Positions 34,665 through 42,714 of a DNA stretch of 64,000 bases are shown here, piece by piece. Numbering within the stretch: position 1 is the first letter of the stretch; every line of letters starts with the position of its first letter. The position numbers were made by a program, and so were the translations under genes. The stretch comes from Myxococcales bacterium (lineage in GTDB: Bacteria; Myxococcota; Myxococcia; Myxococcales; Myxococcaceae), in contig JACPVI010000057.1 in NCBI GenBank assembly GCA_016191815.1, positions 62,001 through 126,000 on the forward strand. The letters are read 5' to 3'. The notes under the pieces are model-generated. The model was not told the DNA's origin, made no database searches, and saw nothing but the letters and a program-made list of their open reading frames with translations.

Positions 34665-34990
34665 GGCTTCGTGCAGGTGAACGGCGCCCGCGAGCGCACG
34701 AGGGGTGGCCTGGGGGTGGGCCTGTACCTCGTGCGGCGGCTGGTGGACCTGCACGGCGGAAGCGTCGGCGTGCACAGCGAGGGGGTGGGCCGGGGCAGCG
34801 AGCTCACCGTGCGGCTCCCAGCGCGACGCGGCGCGCCCGAGACCGCTGATCCCCCGCTCGCTCCGCCCGGCGAGGGCAAGCGGGTGCTCGTGGTGGACGA
34901 CAACGAGGACGCCGCCAACCTCCTGGCGGAGCTGCTGGGACTGGCCGGCTGCGAGGTGCAGGTGGCCTACGACGGGCTGACGATTCCTCC
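34665..34990 (+). pseudogene. Remnant of a hybrid histidine kinase (HATPase end plus receiver start)
   Basis: In frame, this stretch encodes FVQVNGARERTRGGLGVGLY, the F-box-to-G2 region of a HATPase. It continues VRRLVDLHGGSVGVHSEG, and then begins a receiver domain, KRVLVVDDNEDAANLLAELL...VAYDG. It stops being receiver-like about 28 residues in, before the phosphoacceptor. Upstream, the same frame (from about 34503) is low-complexity and unrelated to kinases. No start codon or complete domain exists, so I read this as a decayed fragment of a hybrid kinase unrelated to the intact kinase just before it, which ends in a different G2 sequence. Confidence 0.75.
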
Positions 34991-35114
34991 GAGAGCTCGC
35001 CTACCCTGCCTCGACGGAGGTGGACCTTTCGGCCACCCGTGACAGGGCGCTTGCTCGTGTGCCAAGCTCCGCGCGCGACAGGCGCGAGATCTCGCCGCCG
35101 CGAGGGGAAACGTC

Positions 35115-35909
35115 TTGCTCGCCACGCTCGTCGTCGTTGCTTCCCTGGGGGCGTCGCCCTTCCACCTGGCGTCGCCGGGATTCACTGCGGTCAACGTCTC
35201 GGACAAAGAGGCCGAGTTCTTCTCGGACTACTTCGCGCAGCAGGTCATCCGGCACGGCGGCGTCAAGATCACGACCAAGAACGAGATCGTCACGCTCCTC
35301 GGGCTTGAGCGGCAGCGGGAGATGCTGGGCTGCGCGGACCAGGGCGGCAGCTCGTGCATCGCCGAGCTGGCGGGGGCGCTCGGAGCGGAAGGGGTCATCA
35401 CCGGCACCGTTGCCAAGCTGGGTGGCGGTTTCGCCGTCACGCTCAAGATCATCCTCGCCAAGAACGCGCAAGAACTGAGCAGCGACTCGGGTCAGTTCTC
35501 CGACGAGCCCGCGGTGCTCTCCTGGCTTCAAGAGGTCGCCGACGAGGTCTCATTCACGCTCACCGGTCGCAGGCCTCCCGGGCGGTTCAAGCGAACCGCC
35601 AAGTACACGGCGCTCGGCGGCGCTGGCCTGGTGGTGCTGGGCGGCGTGGCCTATGGCCTGGCCTGGTCGAACTACAACCGCCTCAAGACGTTCGACGACA
35701 CCATTCGGAGCGAGGCCGAGATGCGCTCGATTGCGGCCCAGGGCCGGGTGCTGGCGCCGGTGGGGGTGGGCCTCGCGGGCGCGGGTGTGGCCGCGCTGCT
35801 GGCTGCCGGAGGGCTGTGGCTGTTCGGGGAAGGGTCGGCCAACTCGGCAGGTGTCGCCGTGGTGGCCACCGGTGACTCGGGCGCGCTGATTTTCTCGGGG
35901 GAGTTCTGA
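35115..35909 (+). CDS. Secreted/membrane protein of a FlgO-like family
   Basis: 264 residues from a TTG at 35115, with GAGGGG 7 bases upstream. The N-terminus is a short hydrophobic signal (MLATLVVVASLGASP). Residues about 20-145 share pattern with the protein at 55099: ...LLGLERQREMLGCADQG...CIAELAGALGAEGVITGTVAKLGGGF here, and SLERHREMLGKGCGSAECAG...GALGARYVVSGRLDR there. This fold is used for FlgO/CsgG-like periplasmic nucleotide- or peptidoglycan-associated domains. Two transmembrane helices follow (about 163-184 and 213-238). Its last base is the A of the next ATG (TGATG), so it is co-translated with the Cys-rich lipoprotein. Role unknown; probably part of a surface-assembly system. Confidence 0.65.
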   Translation: MLATLVVVASLGASPFHLASPGFTAVNVSDKEAEFFSDYFAQQVIRHGGVKITTKNEIVTLLGLERQREMLGCADQGGSSCIAELAGALGAEGVITGTVAKLGGGFAVTLKIILAKNAQELSSDSGQFSDEPAVLSWLQEVADEVSFTLTGRRPPGRFKRTAKYTALGGAGLVVLGGVAYGLAWSNYNRLKTFDDTIRSEAEMRSIAAQGRVLAPVGVGLAGAGVAALLAAGGLWLFGEGSANSAGVAVVATGDSGALIFSGEF

Positions 35910-38374
35910 TGCGAGCGCGGCGCCGTAGCTCGACCGGCAGGCTCGTCGTCATGGCGCTGTCCTTCTGTGCCTGCTTGGACTTCAGGGGCGCCGAGGACGA
36001 CTACTGCGCCCGCCGCCCGGGTTTCTGTCAGGACACGCGCACCGGGCGCGCCTGTGGTGGCGATGGAGACTGCGGCAGCGGCGCCAAGTGCTGCGAGGGG
36101 CGCTGCGCCATCGGGAACTGCTGCGGAGACGAGGACTGCACGGCTCCGGCCAGCTGTGGCGGAGGCGGAACCGCCAAAACCTGCGGCTGCGCGCCCGAGA
36201 CCGACCAGGATTCCTGCCAGCGCCTCAACAAGGATTGCGGACAGATGAGCGCGCTGGACAATTGTGGAAAGTTCCGCAACGTCTCGACCTGCGGCAGCTG
36301 CGTCGACCCGAAGACGTGCGGCGGCGGTGGCGAGCCCAACCGGTGCGGCTGCACCCCGGAGTCCGACGTCGAGTTCTGCGTGCGCGAGGGCAAAGATTGC
36401 GGGCCGATCTCCGGAACGGACAGATGCGGGGTGGGCCGCAGCGTCAATTGCGGGGCGTGCACTGCTCCCCTGACCTGCGGCGCCGCCGCTCCGGGCAAGT
36501 GTGGTTGCGGCGCCCAGACGGACTCCCAGTTCTGCGCCTCGTACGGGAAGACCTGCGGCCCCCTCAAGGCAAACGACTCGTGTGGCGCCCTGCGCGACCT
36601 CGCGAGCTGTGGCCCGTGCGCTTCGCCACGGAACTGCTTTAGCGGCTGCTGCGCTGAGAGCGACCCCGAGATGTGCGTGAGGCTCGGCAAGGACTGCGGC
36701 CGGCTGACCGCCGCCGACAACTGCGGCCAGTCACGCAACGTGGACTGCGGAACCTGCACGCCTCCCAAGACGTGTGGCGGGGGCCCCGATGGCGGGCTCA
36801 ACGTCTGCGGGTGCACGCCTGAATCCGACGCGGACCTGTGCAACACGGCCGGTAGTTGCGGCGCCACCTCCACGACGGACCGGTGTGGCAACGCGCGCTC
36901 GCTCAGCTGCACCTGCAACAATCCGCCGAACGTGTGCTTGATCGGGCCGGGCACCTGCAACGCCGGAACGTGCAGCTACCCGCTGAATCTGGACGCCGGG
37001 CCGTGCGACGACAACAAGCCATGCACGTACGCGGACAGGTGTGCCAGCGACGGCGGTTGCTCGGGGACCGCATATAGCTGCGCTCCCAACCAGTGCCAGG
37101 ACACCTCGGCGTGCACCGGGGACGGCGGGTGCGCCGTCACCAACAGTCCGGCCAGCCGAAGTTGCGACGACGGCATCGCCTGCACCTACACCGACCGCTG
37201 CAACGGCGACGGCGGCTGCCTGGGGGCGGCCTACTCGTGCCGCGCGCCGACTCAGTGCGAGGACGCCGTGAATTGCGATGGGGATGGCGGGTGCATCGCC
37301 GTCAACAGCCCCACTACGCGCGCCTGCAACGATGGCACTGCCTGCTCCCGTACCGATCGGTGCGATGGCACCGGAGGCTGCACCGGAACGGCGTACGGAT
37401 GCCCGGCGCCAAACCAGTGCCAGGACTCCATCAGCTGCGATGGGGACGGCGGGTGCATCGCCGTGAACAGCCCAACCACGAGGGCCTGCAATGACAGCAA
37501 CTCCTGCACCCACACCGACCGGTGCAATGGCAGCGGCGTCTGCGCCGGAACCGCTTACAGCTGCCCAGCGGCAAACCAGTGCCAGGATTCCGTGACGTGC
37601 AACGGCCTCGGCGGCTGCACCGTGATCAACAGCCCGAACACCAGGGTCTGCAATGACGGCTCTGCGTGCACGCACACCGACCGGTGCAACGGCGCCGGCT
37701 CTTGCAGCGGCACCTCCTATACTTGCCCCGCTCCCAACCAGTGCCAGGATTCCGTGACGTGCAACGGCCTCGGCGGCTGCACCGCGGTCAACAGCCCCAC
37801 CACCAGGGTGTGCAACGACAGCAACGCCTGCTCCCACACCGATCGTTGCAACGGCTCGGGCACATGCGCCGGGACGGCCTACACCTGCCCGGCTCCCAAC
37901 CAGTGTCAGGACTCCGTCACCTGCGATGGCCTCGGCGGCTGCAGCGTGGTCAACAGCACCAACACGCGCGCATGCAACGACGGGAATGGGTGCACCAACC
38001 CAGACCGGTGCAACGGCTCGGGCAGCTGCGTTGGCCAGACCTGCCCCAGCAAGCCGAACGCGTCGAACGCGTGCACCGGCACCGGGTCGTGCGAATACGT
38101 CTGCAACGCGCCTTGGGACGACTGCAACGGCAACATGAACTCAGATGGGTGCGAAGCCAATACGAATAGAGACAACCAACACTGCGGAGGTTGTTTCGCC
38201 GCGACCAACTGCTGGCCCGACGTCGATCGCTATGAGTGCTGCGGTGGCACCTGCAGAGACCTGTGCAACACCAATGCCTGCAACAGTTGCGGCTTCTTCC
38301 AAGACGGAACAACCTGTAACCAATGTTTCGGCGCCACCAACTCCACCCCGAATGCCGGAGGGTGTTGCCCGTGA
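35909..38374 (+). CDS. Cys-rich repeat lipoprotein
   Basis: 821 residues. The signal ends MALSFCAC, a plausible lipobox. The mature protein is built from Cys-rich tandem repeats of two kinds. The first half (about 85-335) has units of about 48 residues with the pattern CGC..ESD..FC...GKDCG...DRCG..R...CG.C..P.TCGGG. The second half (from about 366) has six full units of about 54 residues plus a partial seventh, with consensus CNDGxACTHTDRCNGxGxCxGTAYxCPAPNQCQDSVTCxGxGGCxAVNSPTTR. It contains well over 100 Cys in all. Such proteins are typical of myxobacterial cell surfaces and presumably form disulphide-bonded rods. It is translationally coupled to the upstream FlgO-like gene (TGATG). Confidence 0.85.
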   Translation: MRARRRSSTGRLVVMALSFCACLDFRGAEDDYCARRPGFCQDTRTGRACGGDGDCGSGAKCCEGRCAIGNCCGDEDCTAPASCGGGGTAKTCGCAPETDQDSCQRLNKDCGQMSALDNCGKFRNVSTCGSCVDPKTCGGGGEPNRCGCTPESDVEFCVREGKDCGPISGTDRCGVGRSVNCGACTAPLTCGAAAPGKCGCGAQTDSQFCASYGKTCGPLKANDSCGALRDLASCGPCASPRNCFSGCCAESDPEMCVRLGKDCGRLTAADNCGQSRNVDCGTCTPPKTCGGGPDGGLNVCGCTPESDADLCNTAGSCGATSTTDRCGNARSLSCTCNNPPNVCLIGPGTCNAGTCSYPLNLDAGPCDDNKPCTYADRCASDGGCSGTAYSCAPNQCQDTSACTGDGGCAVTNSPASRSCDDGIACTYTDRCNGDGGCLGAAYSCRAPTQCEDAVNCDGDGGCIAVNSPTTRACNDGTACSRTDRCDGTGGCTGTAYGCPAPNQCQDSISCDGDGGCIAVNSPTTRACNDSNSCTHTDRCNGSGVCAGTAYSCPAANQCQDSVTCNGLGGCTVINSPNTRVCNDGSACTHTDRCNGAGSCSGTSYTCPAPNQCQDSVTCNGLGGCTAVNSPTTRVCNDSNACSHTDRCNGSGTCAGTAYTCPAPNQCQDSVTCDGLGGCSVVNSTNTRACNDGNGCTNPDRCNGSGSCVGQTCPSKPNASNACTGTGSCEYVCNAPWDDCNGNMNSDGCEANTNRDNQHCGGCFAATNCWPDVDRYECCGGTCRDLCNTNACNSCGFFQDGTTCNQCFGATNSTPNAGGCCP
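37004..38046 (+). repeat. About 162-bp in-frame tandem repeats (six full, one partial)
   Basis: Units begin at 37004 (159 bp), then 37163, 37325, 37487, 37649 and 37811 (162 bp each), with a partial seventh from 37973. Each encodes a 53-54-residue Cys-rich module with about eight Cys and the recurring landmarks TDRCNG, QCQDS and NSPTT. Units four to six are close to identical in places (GCCAGGATTCCGTGACGTGC recurs), indicating recent duplication or gene conversion. Confidence 0.9.
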
Positions 38375-38420
38375 ACCGAGACTTTCCGGCGGACATCTGA
38401 CTCTGAGGGCGCACCCGCAT

Positions 38421-39116
38421 CTATCTACAAGTCTCTTTGCGCCCGGGTGCCACGGGCGCACCGGGGGCAGCGGCAGGCAGGCTCGACTTGCTCCACCCCT
38501 GGGTCTCCGGGGAGGCAGCCGCTCGCACCACCGCACGAGCGAAAGCGTCGTCTTCTGCGATGTGCGGGGAGAGCTGCGCTGCTTTTTCCAGCGCCCCCAG
38601 CGCCTCGCCCGGCTCGTGGGCGTCGATGGCGCGCTGGGCCAACGCGAACAGCGCCTCGGCATCGGACGGGTTGCGCAGGGCGGATTCGCGCGCTGCCAGC
38701 AGCGCAGAGATCACATCCGTCCGAGAAGCAGAGCCGCCAGAGGGTTGAGCGGGCGGGGGCGCCGCGGATTTCTTCCCAAACAGCGCAGGGGTGGCGGCAA
38801 TCGCCACCAGCAACACCGCCGCGGCGGCGGCGATGGTCCGCGAGCGAGGGGAGGTTCTCCTCCATCGCGCCGCCCCGCGTCGGGCCACCTCGCACGAAGC
38901 TCAGCCCACCCCCCTCGCGCGGCGAGCCAGCGAGGAGCGCCACCTCCCGAGAGCGAGGCGGGTGAGCTCTCCGGTGCTGGCCGGAGCCCCCGGTGCCGGC
39001 TGGGCCCCCTGCGCGGCCTCTGGAGGATCCACCGGCACCTGCTCGGTGACGGCCCCCGTCGCCTGCGTCCGGCTAAAGGAAAGATCCACGCCCTTGGGGC
39101 CTGGCTCGGGTTGCAC
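38421..39116 (-). pseudogene. TPR-like membrane protein interrupted by an in-frame TGA
   Basis: From GTG at 39116, preceded by TGAGGA 6 bases upstream, an open frame of 71 codons (Pro/Ala-rich) ends at TGA 38903-38901. Four codons later the same frame continues for 155 residues to TAG at 38421. That second part carries an Arg-rich juxtamembrane segment (ARWRRTSPRSR), a transmembrane helix (TIAAAAAVLLVAIAATPALF) and a TPR-like unit (DAEALFALAQRAIDAHEPGE). Read through the single TGA, the whole forms one plausible 231-residue membrane TPR protein. The gene starts 8 bases after the outer-membrane-like gene, so both belong to one operon. Either it is a nonsense-mutated gene, or only the C-terminal part is made from a GTG at 38888. 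Confidence 0.6.
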
Positions 39117-39124
39117 CAGCGTCC

Positions 39125-39634
39125 TCAGATGTCAAAGGCGAGCATTGCCCCGAAGTGGATGGCGGCGTAGGCGTCGGCGAACGGCGCCATCAGCGGCCCC
39201 ACCTCTACGGATAGCTCGCAGCCCAGGCCGAGGCCCGGCCGAAGCTCGTAGGCCACTCCGGACGCCACGCGGAAGGGCACGGCCAAGGCGGTGCTCCCGC
39301 GGAGGAAGGTGAGGTTGAACCCCGCCAGCCCGGCCAGGTACAGCTCCAGCTTGGGCGTGTTCCTCAGCGGGAGCGGCAGCCGCACCCCGGCCATCGGCTC
39401 CAGGGTGATTTCGGTGGTGCGCAGGCCCAGGGTGAGATCTCCCACCAGCCGCAGCCTCTCTCCCACCGGCATGAAGTCGTAGCCGGCGGCCAGCTCGAGA
39501 TCCGTCTTTTGCATCGCGACCCCGCCGAACAGGCCGACGCGGCCGCGGAACCGCCTGGAGGTCTCCGTTTGGGCGCTCGCCTCGGTTGCGAGTGCGGCGG
39601 CGAGGGCGAAGGCGATCATCCAGCTTTGCTTCAT
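39125..39634 (-). CDS. Small outer-membrane beta-barrel-like protein
   Basis: 169 residues with a clear signal peptide (MIAFALAAALATEASA). The mature part alternates hydrophobic and polar residues in short strands rich in Gly, aromatic and charged residues (RGRVGLFGGVAMQ, LVGDLTLGLRT and YLAGLAGFNLTF). It ends AIHFGAMLAFDI, the terminal-Phe-rich strand typical of outer-membrane barrels. Length suits an eight-stranded barrel. No specific family is recognised. It lies between the Kazal-repeat lipoprotein gene (17 bases upstream) and the interrupted TPR gene, all on the minus strand, so one envelope operon is likely. Confidence 0.65.
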   Translation of the reverse strand: MKQSWMIAFALAAALATEASAQTETSRRFRGRVGLFGGVAMQKTDLELAAGYDFMPVGERLRLVGDLTLGLRTTEITLEPMAGVRLPLPLRNTPKLELYLAGLAGFNLTFLRGSTALAVPFRVASGVAYELRPGLGLGCELSVEVGPLMAPFADAYAAIHFGAMLAFDI

Positions 39635-39651
39635 GTCGTCACCTTCCTTTT

Positions 39652-40713
39652 TCAGCAGGGCCCCGCATGGGCGTAGCCGGTGCCCTTGCAGCTCCGGTGG
39701 CAGTCGTTGATGTACGTGCGGCCGTCATCCCCGCAGACAGGGCTATACGAGAAGTCGCAGCCGCACTTGGTGCAGCTTCCCTTGTAGGCCTCGCCGACGC
39801 CCACGCACTTCCGCTGGCAGGCGTTGCGATAGGTGATCCCGTCGAGGCCGCACTCCGGCTCGCCCGCGGTGCCGCAGTATCCACAGCCGGCCCGCGATGA
39901 GCAGAAGCCGTAGTACTGGCGGGTCTGGCCGGCGCACGCCATGAAGCACTCGTTGGCGAAGGTGACGTTGGCGGTGGAGCAGACCTCTGCGTAGCCGGTG
40001 CTGCACACGCATCCCTGGGGACGGCAAGGGCCGGCATACGCGAGCGGCGCGCCCGCGCAGGCGCGCTGGCAGTCGTTCTGGTAGGTGACTCCGTTGGTCC
40101 CGCACACCGGCGAATACCCCGTGGAGCAGCCGCAGCCTCCGAAGCTGCCGCAGCTTCCTCCCGGGCCGACCCCGGCGCAGGTGCGGTGGCATTCGTTCAG
40201 GTAGGTGACCCCGTTGGACCCGCACACCGGAGCGTAGAAGTCGCCGCAGCCGCAGTTGCCCGCCGTGAAGGTGACCGAGCCGCAAGCCCCCTCGCGCGAC
40301 TTGTCCGCGCCCACGCAATCCAGCTTGCACTGGTTCTGGTAGGTGGCCCCGCCGGTGCTGCACACCGGAGCGTAGTCGTTCGGGCAACCGCAGGCCTCGG
40401 GGTTGCAGCTCCCATTCTTGGCCAGCTCCACTCCCGCGCAGCGCATCTTGCACTCGTTGAGGTAGGTCCACCCGTCCTTGCCGCAGACGGTGTTGGTGGT
40501 CTCGGGGCAGCTGCAGGCCCCCGGGACGCAGGCACCCCTCCTGTCCAGCTCGACCCCGTCGCAGTCCAACAGGCAGATGTTCTGGTAGGTGCGCCCGTTC
40601 CTGCCGCAGACGAAGTCGTAGGAGTTGGGGCACGGGCATCGCGCCCCCTGAGGCTTCTGACCGCAGGCCAGCCCGAGCAGCGCGGCGGCGATTGCGGCGC
40701 AGGCGAATCTCAT
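39652..40713 (-). CDS. Kazal-type repeat lipoprotein (eight domains)
   Basis: 353 residues from the ATG at 40713; the frame is open upstream but that part has no signal and lies in the divergent promoter. The signal ends AALLGLACGQ (lipobox). Eight Kazal-like domains of about 37-47 residues follow, each with the pattern C.C...Y.PVCG.NG.TY.N.C...C, for example YSPVCGTNGVTYQNDC. Kazal domains are serine protease inhibitors in animals and bacteria; the Cys framework and the TYxNxC core are conserved, but the reactive-site loops are short. A surface lipoprotein that blocks extracellular proteases is a reasonable hypothesis. Divergent from the sigma factor gene, with a palindrome between. Confidence 0.87.
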   Translation of the reverse strand: MRFACAAIAAALLGLACGQKPQGARCPCPNSYDFVCGRNGRTYQNICLLDCDGVELDRRGACVPGACSCPETTNTVCGKDGWTYLNECKMRCAGVELAKNGSCNPEACGCPNDYAPVCSTGGATYQNQCKLDCVGADKSREGACGSVTFTAGNCGCGDFYAPVCGSNGVTYLNECHRTCAGVGPGGSCGSFGGCGCSTGYSPVCGTNGVTYQNDCQRACAGAPLAYAGPCRPQGCVCSTGYAEVCSTANVTFANECFMACAGQTRQYYGFCSSRAGCGYCGTAGEPECGLDGITYRNACQRKCVGVGEAYKGSCTKCGCDFSYSPVCGDDGRTYINDCHRSCKGTGYAHAGPC

Positions 40714-40755
40714 GTCGGACCTCCCAGCTGGATCGCGGGCATATACGCGGCGTCG

Positions 40756-40787
40756 CGGGCGGCGGGAAAATATTTTTCTCCCGCCCG
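40756..40787. promoter_or_regulatory. AT-centred imperfect palindrome between Kazal lipoprotein and sigma factor genes
   Basis: CGGGCGGCGGGAAAA (40756-40770) is nearly complementary to TTTTCTCCCGCCCG (40774-40787) around a short TAT centre. It sits midway in the 99-base divergent spacer between the Kazal ATG (40713) and the sigma-factor GTG (40813). In such GC-rich DNA an A/T-rich core flanked by GC arms is striking. It could be an operator controlling both directions, or a bidirectional structure in the leader RNA. No consensus is recognised. Confidence 0.4.
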
Positions 40788-40812
40788 AGCACGCCCCTCG
40801 TAGTGTTGGAGG

Positions 40813-41379
40813 GTGGCCGAATTCGACGCCGAGCTCGTGAGGGCCCTGCGCGCGGGGGAGGCCGCCCCCTTCGCGGAGGTGGTGCAGGTCTTCCTGCCCC
40901 GGATCCGGAGCATGGCCATGCGGTACTTCCACAGCCCCTTCGACCAAGAGGAGGCCATCCAGGAGGTCTTCCTGCAGCTTTATCGGCAGCGCGAGGCGAT
41001 CGATCCGCTCCGGGCCGAGTCGCTCTGGCCGTTCGCCGCCACGCTGGCAAGGCGGAGGATGATCGACCTCCTACGGGCGCGCAGCCGGGAAGTCGAGCTG
41101 CCCGAGCCGGACGAGGCCGAGGCCAAGGACGGGCCGAGCCCCGAGCAGGAGGTGGCCTCGGCCCAGCTTCAAGAACTGCTCGCGCGCTTCGAAGAGAGGC
41201 TAAAGCCCGCCCACCGCTCCTTCTTCCGGGCCGTCTTCGTGGAGGGAAAGGACTTCGACGAGGCGCGGGATTCCCTCGGGCTGGGCCGGCTCCGGGCGAA
41301 ATATCTCAAGAAGGTACTGCTCGGGCGCCTCAGGCGGCATCGGCCGCTCCTCGAGCACCTGGGGAGGAGCGCGCGGTGA
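40813..41379 (+). CDS. RNA polymerase sigma factor (ECF-like)
   Basis: 188 residues from a GTG. Region 2 (about 20-90) reads FAEVVQVFLPRIRSMAMRYF, then QEEAIQEVFLQLYRQ (the -10 recognition helix) and ARRRMIDLLRARSRE. After an acidic linker, residues about 125-185 are a weak region 4 (FFRAVFVEGKDFDEARDSLG then RAKYLKKVLLGRLRRH). That is shorter and less typical than in standard ECF factors. Its stop overlaps the GTG of the FecR/zinc-finger gene (GTGA), the usual sigma/anti-sigma coupling. It probably controls a surface regulon that may include the divergent Kazal lipoprotein. The palindrome upstream may be its control site. Confidence 0.85.
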   Translation: MAEFDAELVRALRAGEAAPFAEVVQVFLPRIRSMAMRYFHSPFDQEEAIQEVFLQLYRQREAIDPLRAESLWPFAATLARRRMIDLLRARSREVELPEPDEAEAKDGPSPEQEVASAQLQELLARFEERLKPAHRSFFRAVFVEGKDFDEARDSLGLGRLRAKYLKKVLLGRLRRHRPLLEHLGRSAR

Positions 41380-42257
41380 GGCTCTACCGTCCGCTGATCG
41401 ACTGGTACCTGGCCGGCGCGCTCTGGCCGGCGCTGGGCGAGCGCGTGCGGCGGCACCTCATGCGGTGCGCGGAGTGCCGCTCCTATTACGACGAGGGCGT
41501 CTCGCTGCTCCGGCTCACCAGAGGAGGCCCGGACGCGGCTGGCGCCGGGGAGATGGAAAGGTTAGCCGCGCGCGCCTCCTTCGAGGGTAGCCTCGGGCGC
41601 AGGTACGGAGTCCTCGGTCCGCGGCTGGGGTTGTGGCTCATCCCCGCGGGCGCGGCGGCCGTCGGCCTTCTCGCGATTCTCTATTTCGCCTCGCCCTCCG
41701 AGGTGGGCGAAGTGGCTCAGGGCGGCTCGCTCCTCGTGGGAGGGAGGCCCGCGGTGGTGCACCAAGTGGTGCGCGAGGGCGAGCTGCTCGAGGCGGTACG
41801 CGGCGACTCGCCGGTCTCGCTGCAGTCCGGCCACCAGGTCGCGCTCTACGAGGGCGCGTCCCTCCGCTTCGGCGCGGGCGGGAGGCGGGCCGAACTTCTG
41901 CGCGGCAGGGCGCGCTTCAGCGTGGAGCGGGAGCGCGGCGGCTTCGAGGTCCACGCAGGGGATGCGCAGGTGGTGGTCCTCGGCACCGTCTTCACGGTGG
42001 AGCGGCGGGCCGGCGGCGAGGAACACGTCGCAGTTGCCCGAGGCAAGGTGGAGGTGCGCGGCCAGGGCGGCCGGGTGCTCGTGTTCGAGGGCGAAGAGAC
42101 TTCCGTCCTCCGCGGCCTGCCAGCTCCGCCCAGAGCTTCTGGCCGGCCCGAGCAGCCCTTGCACGGTGACGGCGAGCTCTTGGAGGGGGTGAAGCGCCGT
42201 GGGGAGAAGGTGCTCGAGGACGTGGGGCGCGCGCTCGATCGCGCCACCAAGCCTTGA
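41376..42257 (+). CDS. FecR-domain protein with N-terminal zinc-finger-like anti-sigma motif
   Basis: 293 residues from a GTG overlapping the sigma-factor stop. The N-terminus has HLMRCAECRSYYDEG, an HxxxCxxC arrangement like the ZAS motif that holds ECF sigma factors. A transmembrane helix lies at about 86-106 (LWLIPAGAAAVGLLAILYF). The periplasmic part has a FecR domain (about 130-235: LLEAVRGDSPVSLQSGHQVAL, then LGTVFTVERRAGGEEHVAVA). This is a compact sigma-regulator fused to a FecR sensing domain, in the manner of FecR-type transmembrane anti-sigma factors. It should sequester the upstream sigma factor until an envelope signal acts. Ligand unknown; no TonB receptor gene is adjacent. Confidence 0.82.
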   Translation: MRLYRPLIDWYLAGALWPALGERVRRHLMRCAECRSYYDEGVSLLRLTRGGPDAAGAGEMERLAARASFEGSLGRRYGVLGPRLGLWLIPAGAAAVGLLAILYFASPSEVGEVAQGGSLLVGGRPAVVHQVVREGELLEAVRGDSPVSLQSGHQVALYEGASLRFGAGGRRAELLRGRARFSVERERGGFEVHAGDAQVVVLGTVFTVERRAGGEEHVAVARGKVEVRGQGGRVLVFEGEETSVLRGLPAPPRASGRPEQPLHGDGELLEGVKRRGEKVLEDVGRALDRATKP

Positions 42258-42342
42258 CCCGAGCTCTGGCGGTGCCCACTGGCGAGGCCGGGTGGGTGGG
42301 GGCGGTGGCGGACCTCCGGGAACCGTGGATAATTCCGAGTCG

Positions 42343-42714
42343 ATGCAGCCGGTGACTCCCGAACAGACGGCGCGGACGCTCCTGCGGAGGGTGGAGGAGA
42401 AGCTCCGCCGCCATCAGAGCGCGATGGAGCACGCCAAGCAGGCGATCGCCCGAGAAGTACCCGCCATCGCCGCCAGGCACGGCGCCCGACGCGTCTACTT
42501 GTTCGGGTCTCTCGCCTGGGGCGACACGCATGACGGCTCGGACATCGATCTTGCCGTCGAGGGAGCCCCGGACGAACAGCGCAGTGCACTTGCTGCCGAG
42601 CTCATGCTGGCGTTGCCGTTGCCCGTGGACGTGCTCGACCTCGGCGAGCTTTCCGAGGCGTTCCGGCGCCGCATCGTGGATCACGGCCTGCTGGTGTACG
42701 AGGCGAAGGGATGA
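42343..42714 (+). CDS. mntA: MntA-type nucleotidyltransferase antitoxin
   Basis: 123 residues. The nucleotidyltransferase signature GSLAWGDTHDGSDID fits GS-x10-DxD exactly, the form found in MNT-domain antitoxins. In the characterised type VII systems MntA neutralises HepT by adding AMP units to a tyrosine of the HepT RX4HXY motif. The stop overlaps the ATG of the HepT-like gene (ATGA), giving the usual antitoxin-toxin order. The ribosome-binding site is weak (CGAG). GATAAT at 42328 is a possible -10 only about 10 bases before the ATG, so translation may be near-leaderless. The N-terminal 40 residues are helical and longer than in minimal MntA proteins. Confidence 0.85.
   Translation: MQPVTPEQTARTLLRRVEEKLRRHQSAMEHAKQAIAREVPAIAARHGARRVYLFGSLAWGDTHDGSDIDLAVEGAPDEQRSALAAELMLALPLPVDVLDLGELSEAFRRRIVDHGLLVYEAKG

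Noticed and set aside
34258..34918. Antisense frame over the kinase end and remnant
   Set aside because: Pro/Arg/Ser-rich text with no domain; the plus strand carries HATPase motifs.
40714..40947. N-terminal extension of the Kazal gene
   Set aside because: It runs through the divergent promoter and the sigma-factor start, and the signal peptide begins at the ATG at 40713.
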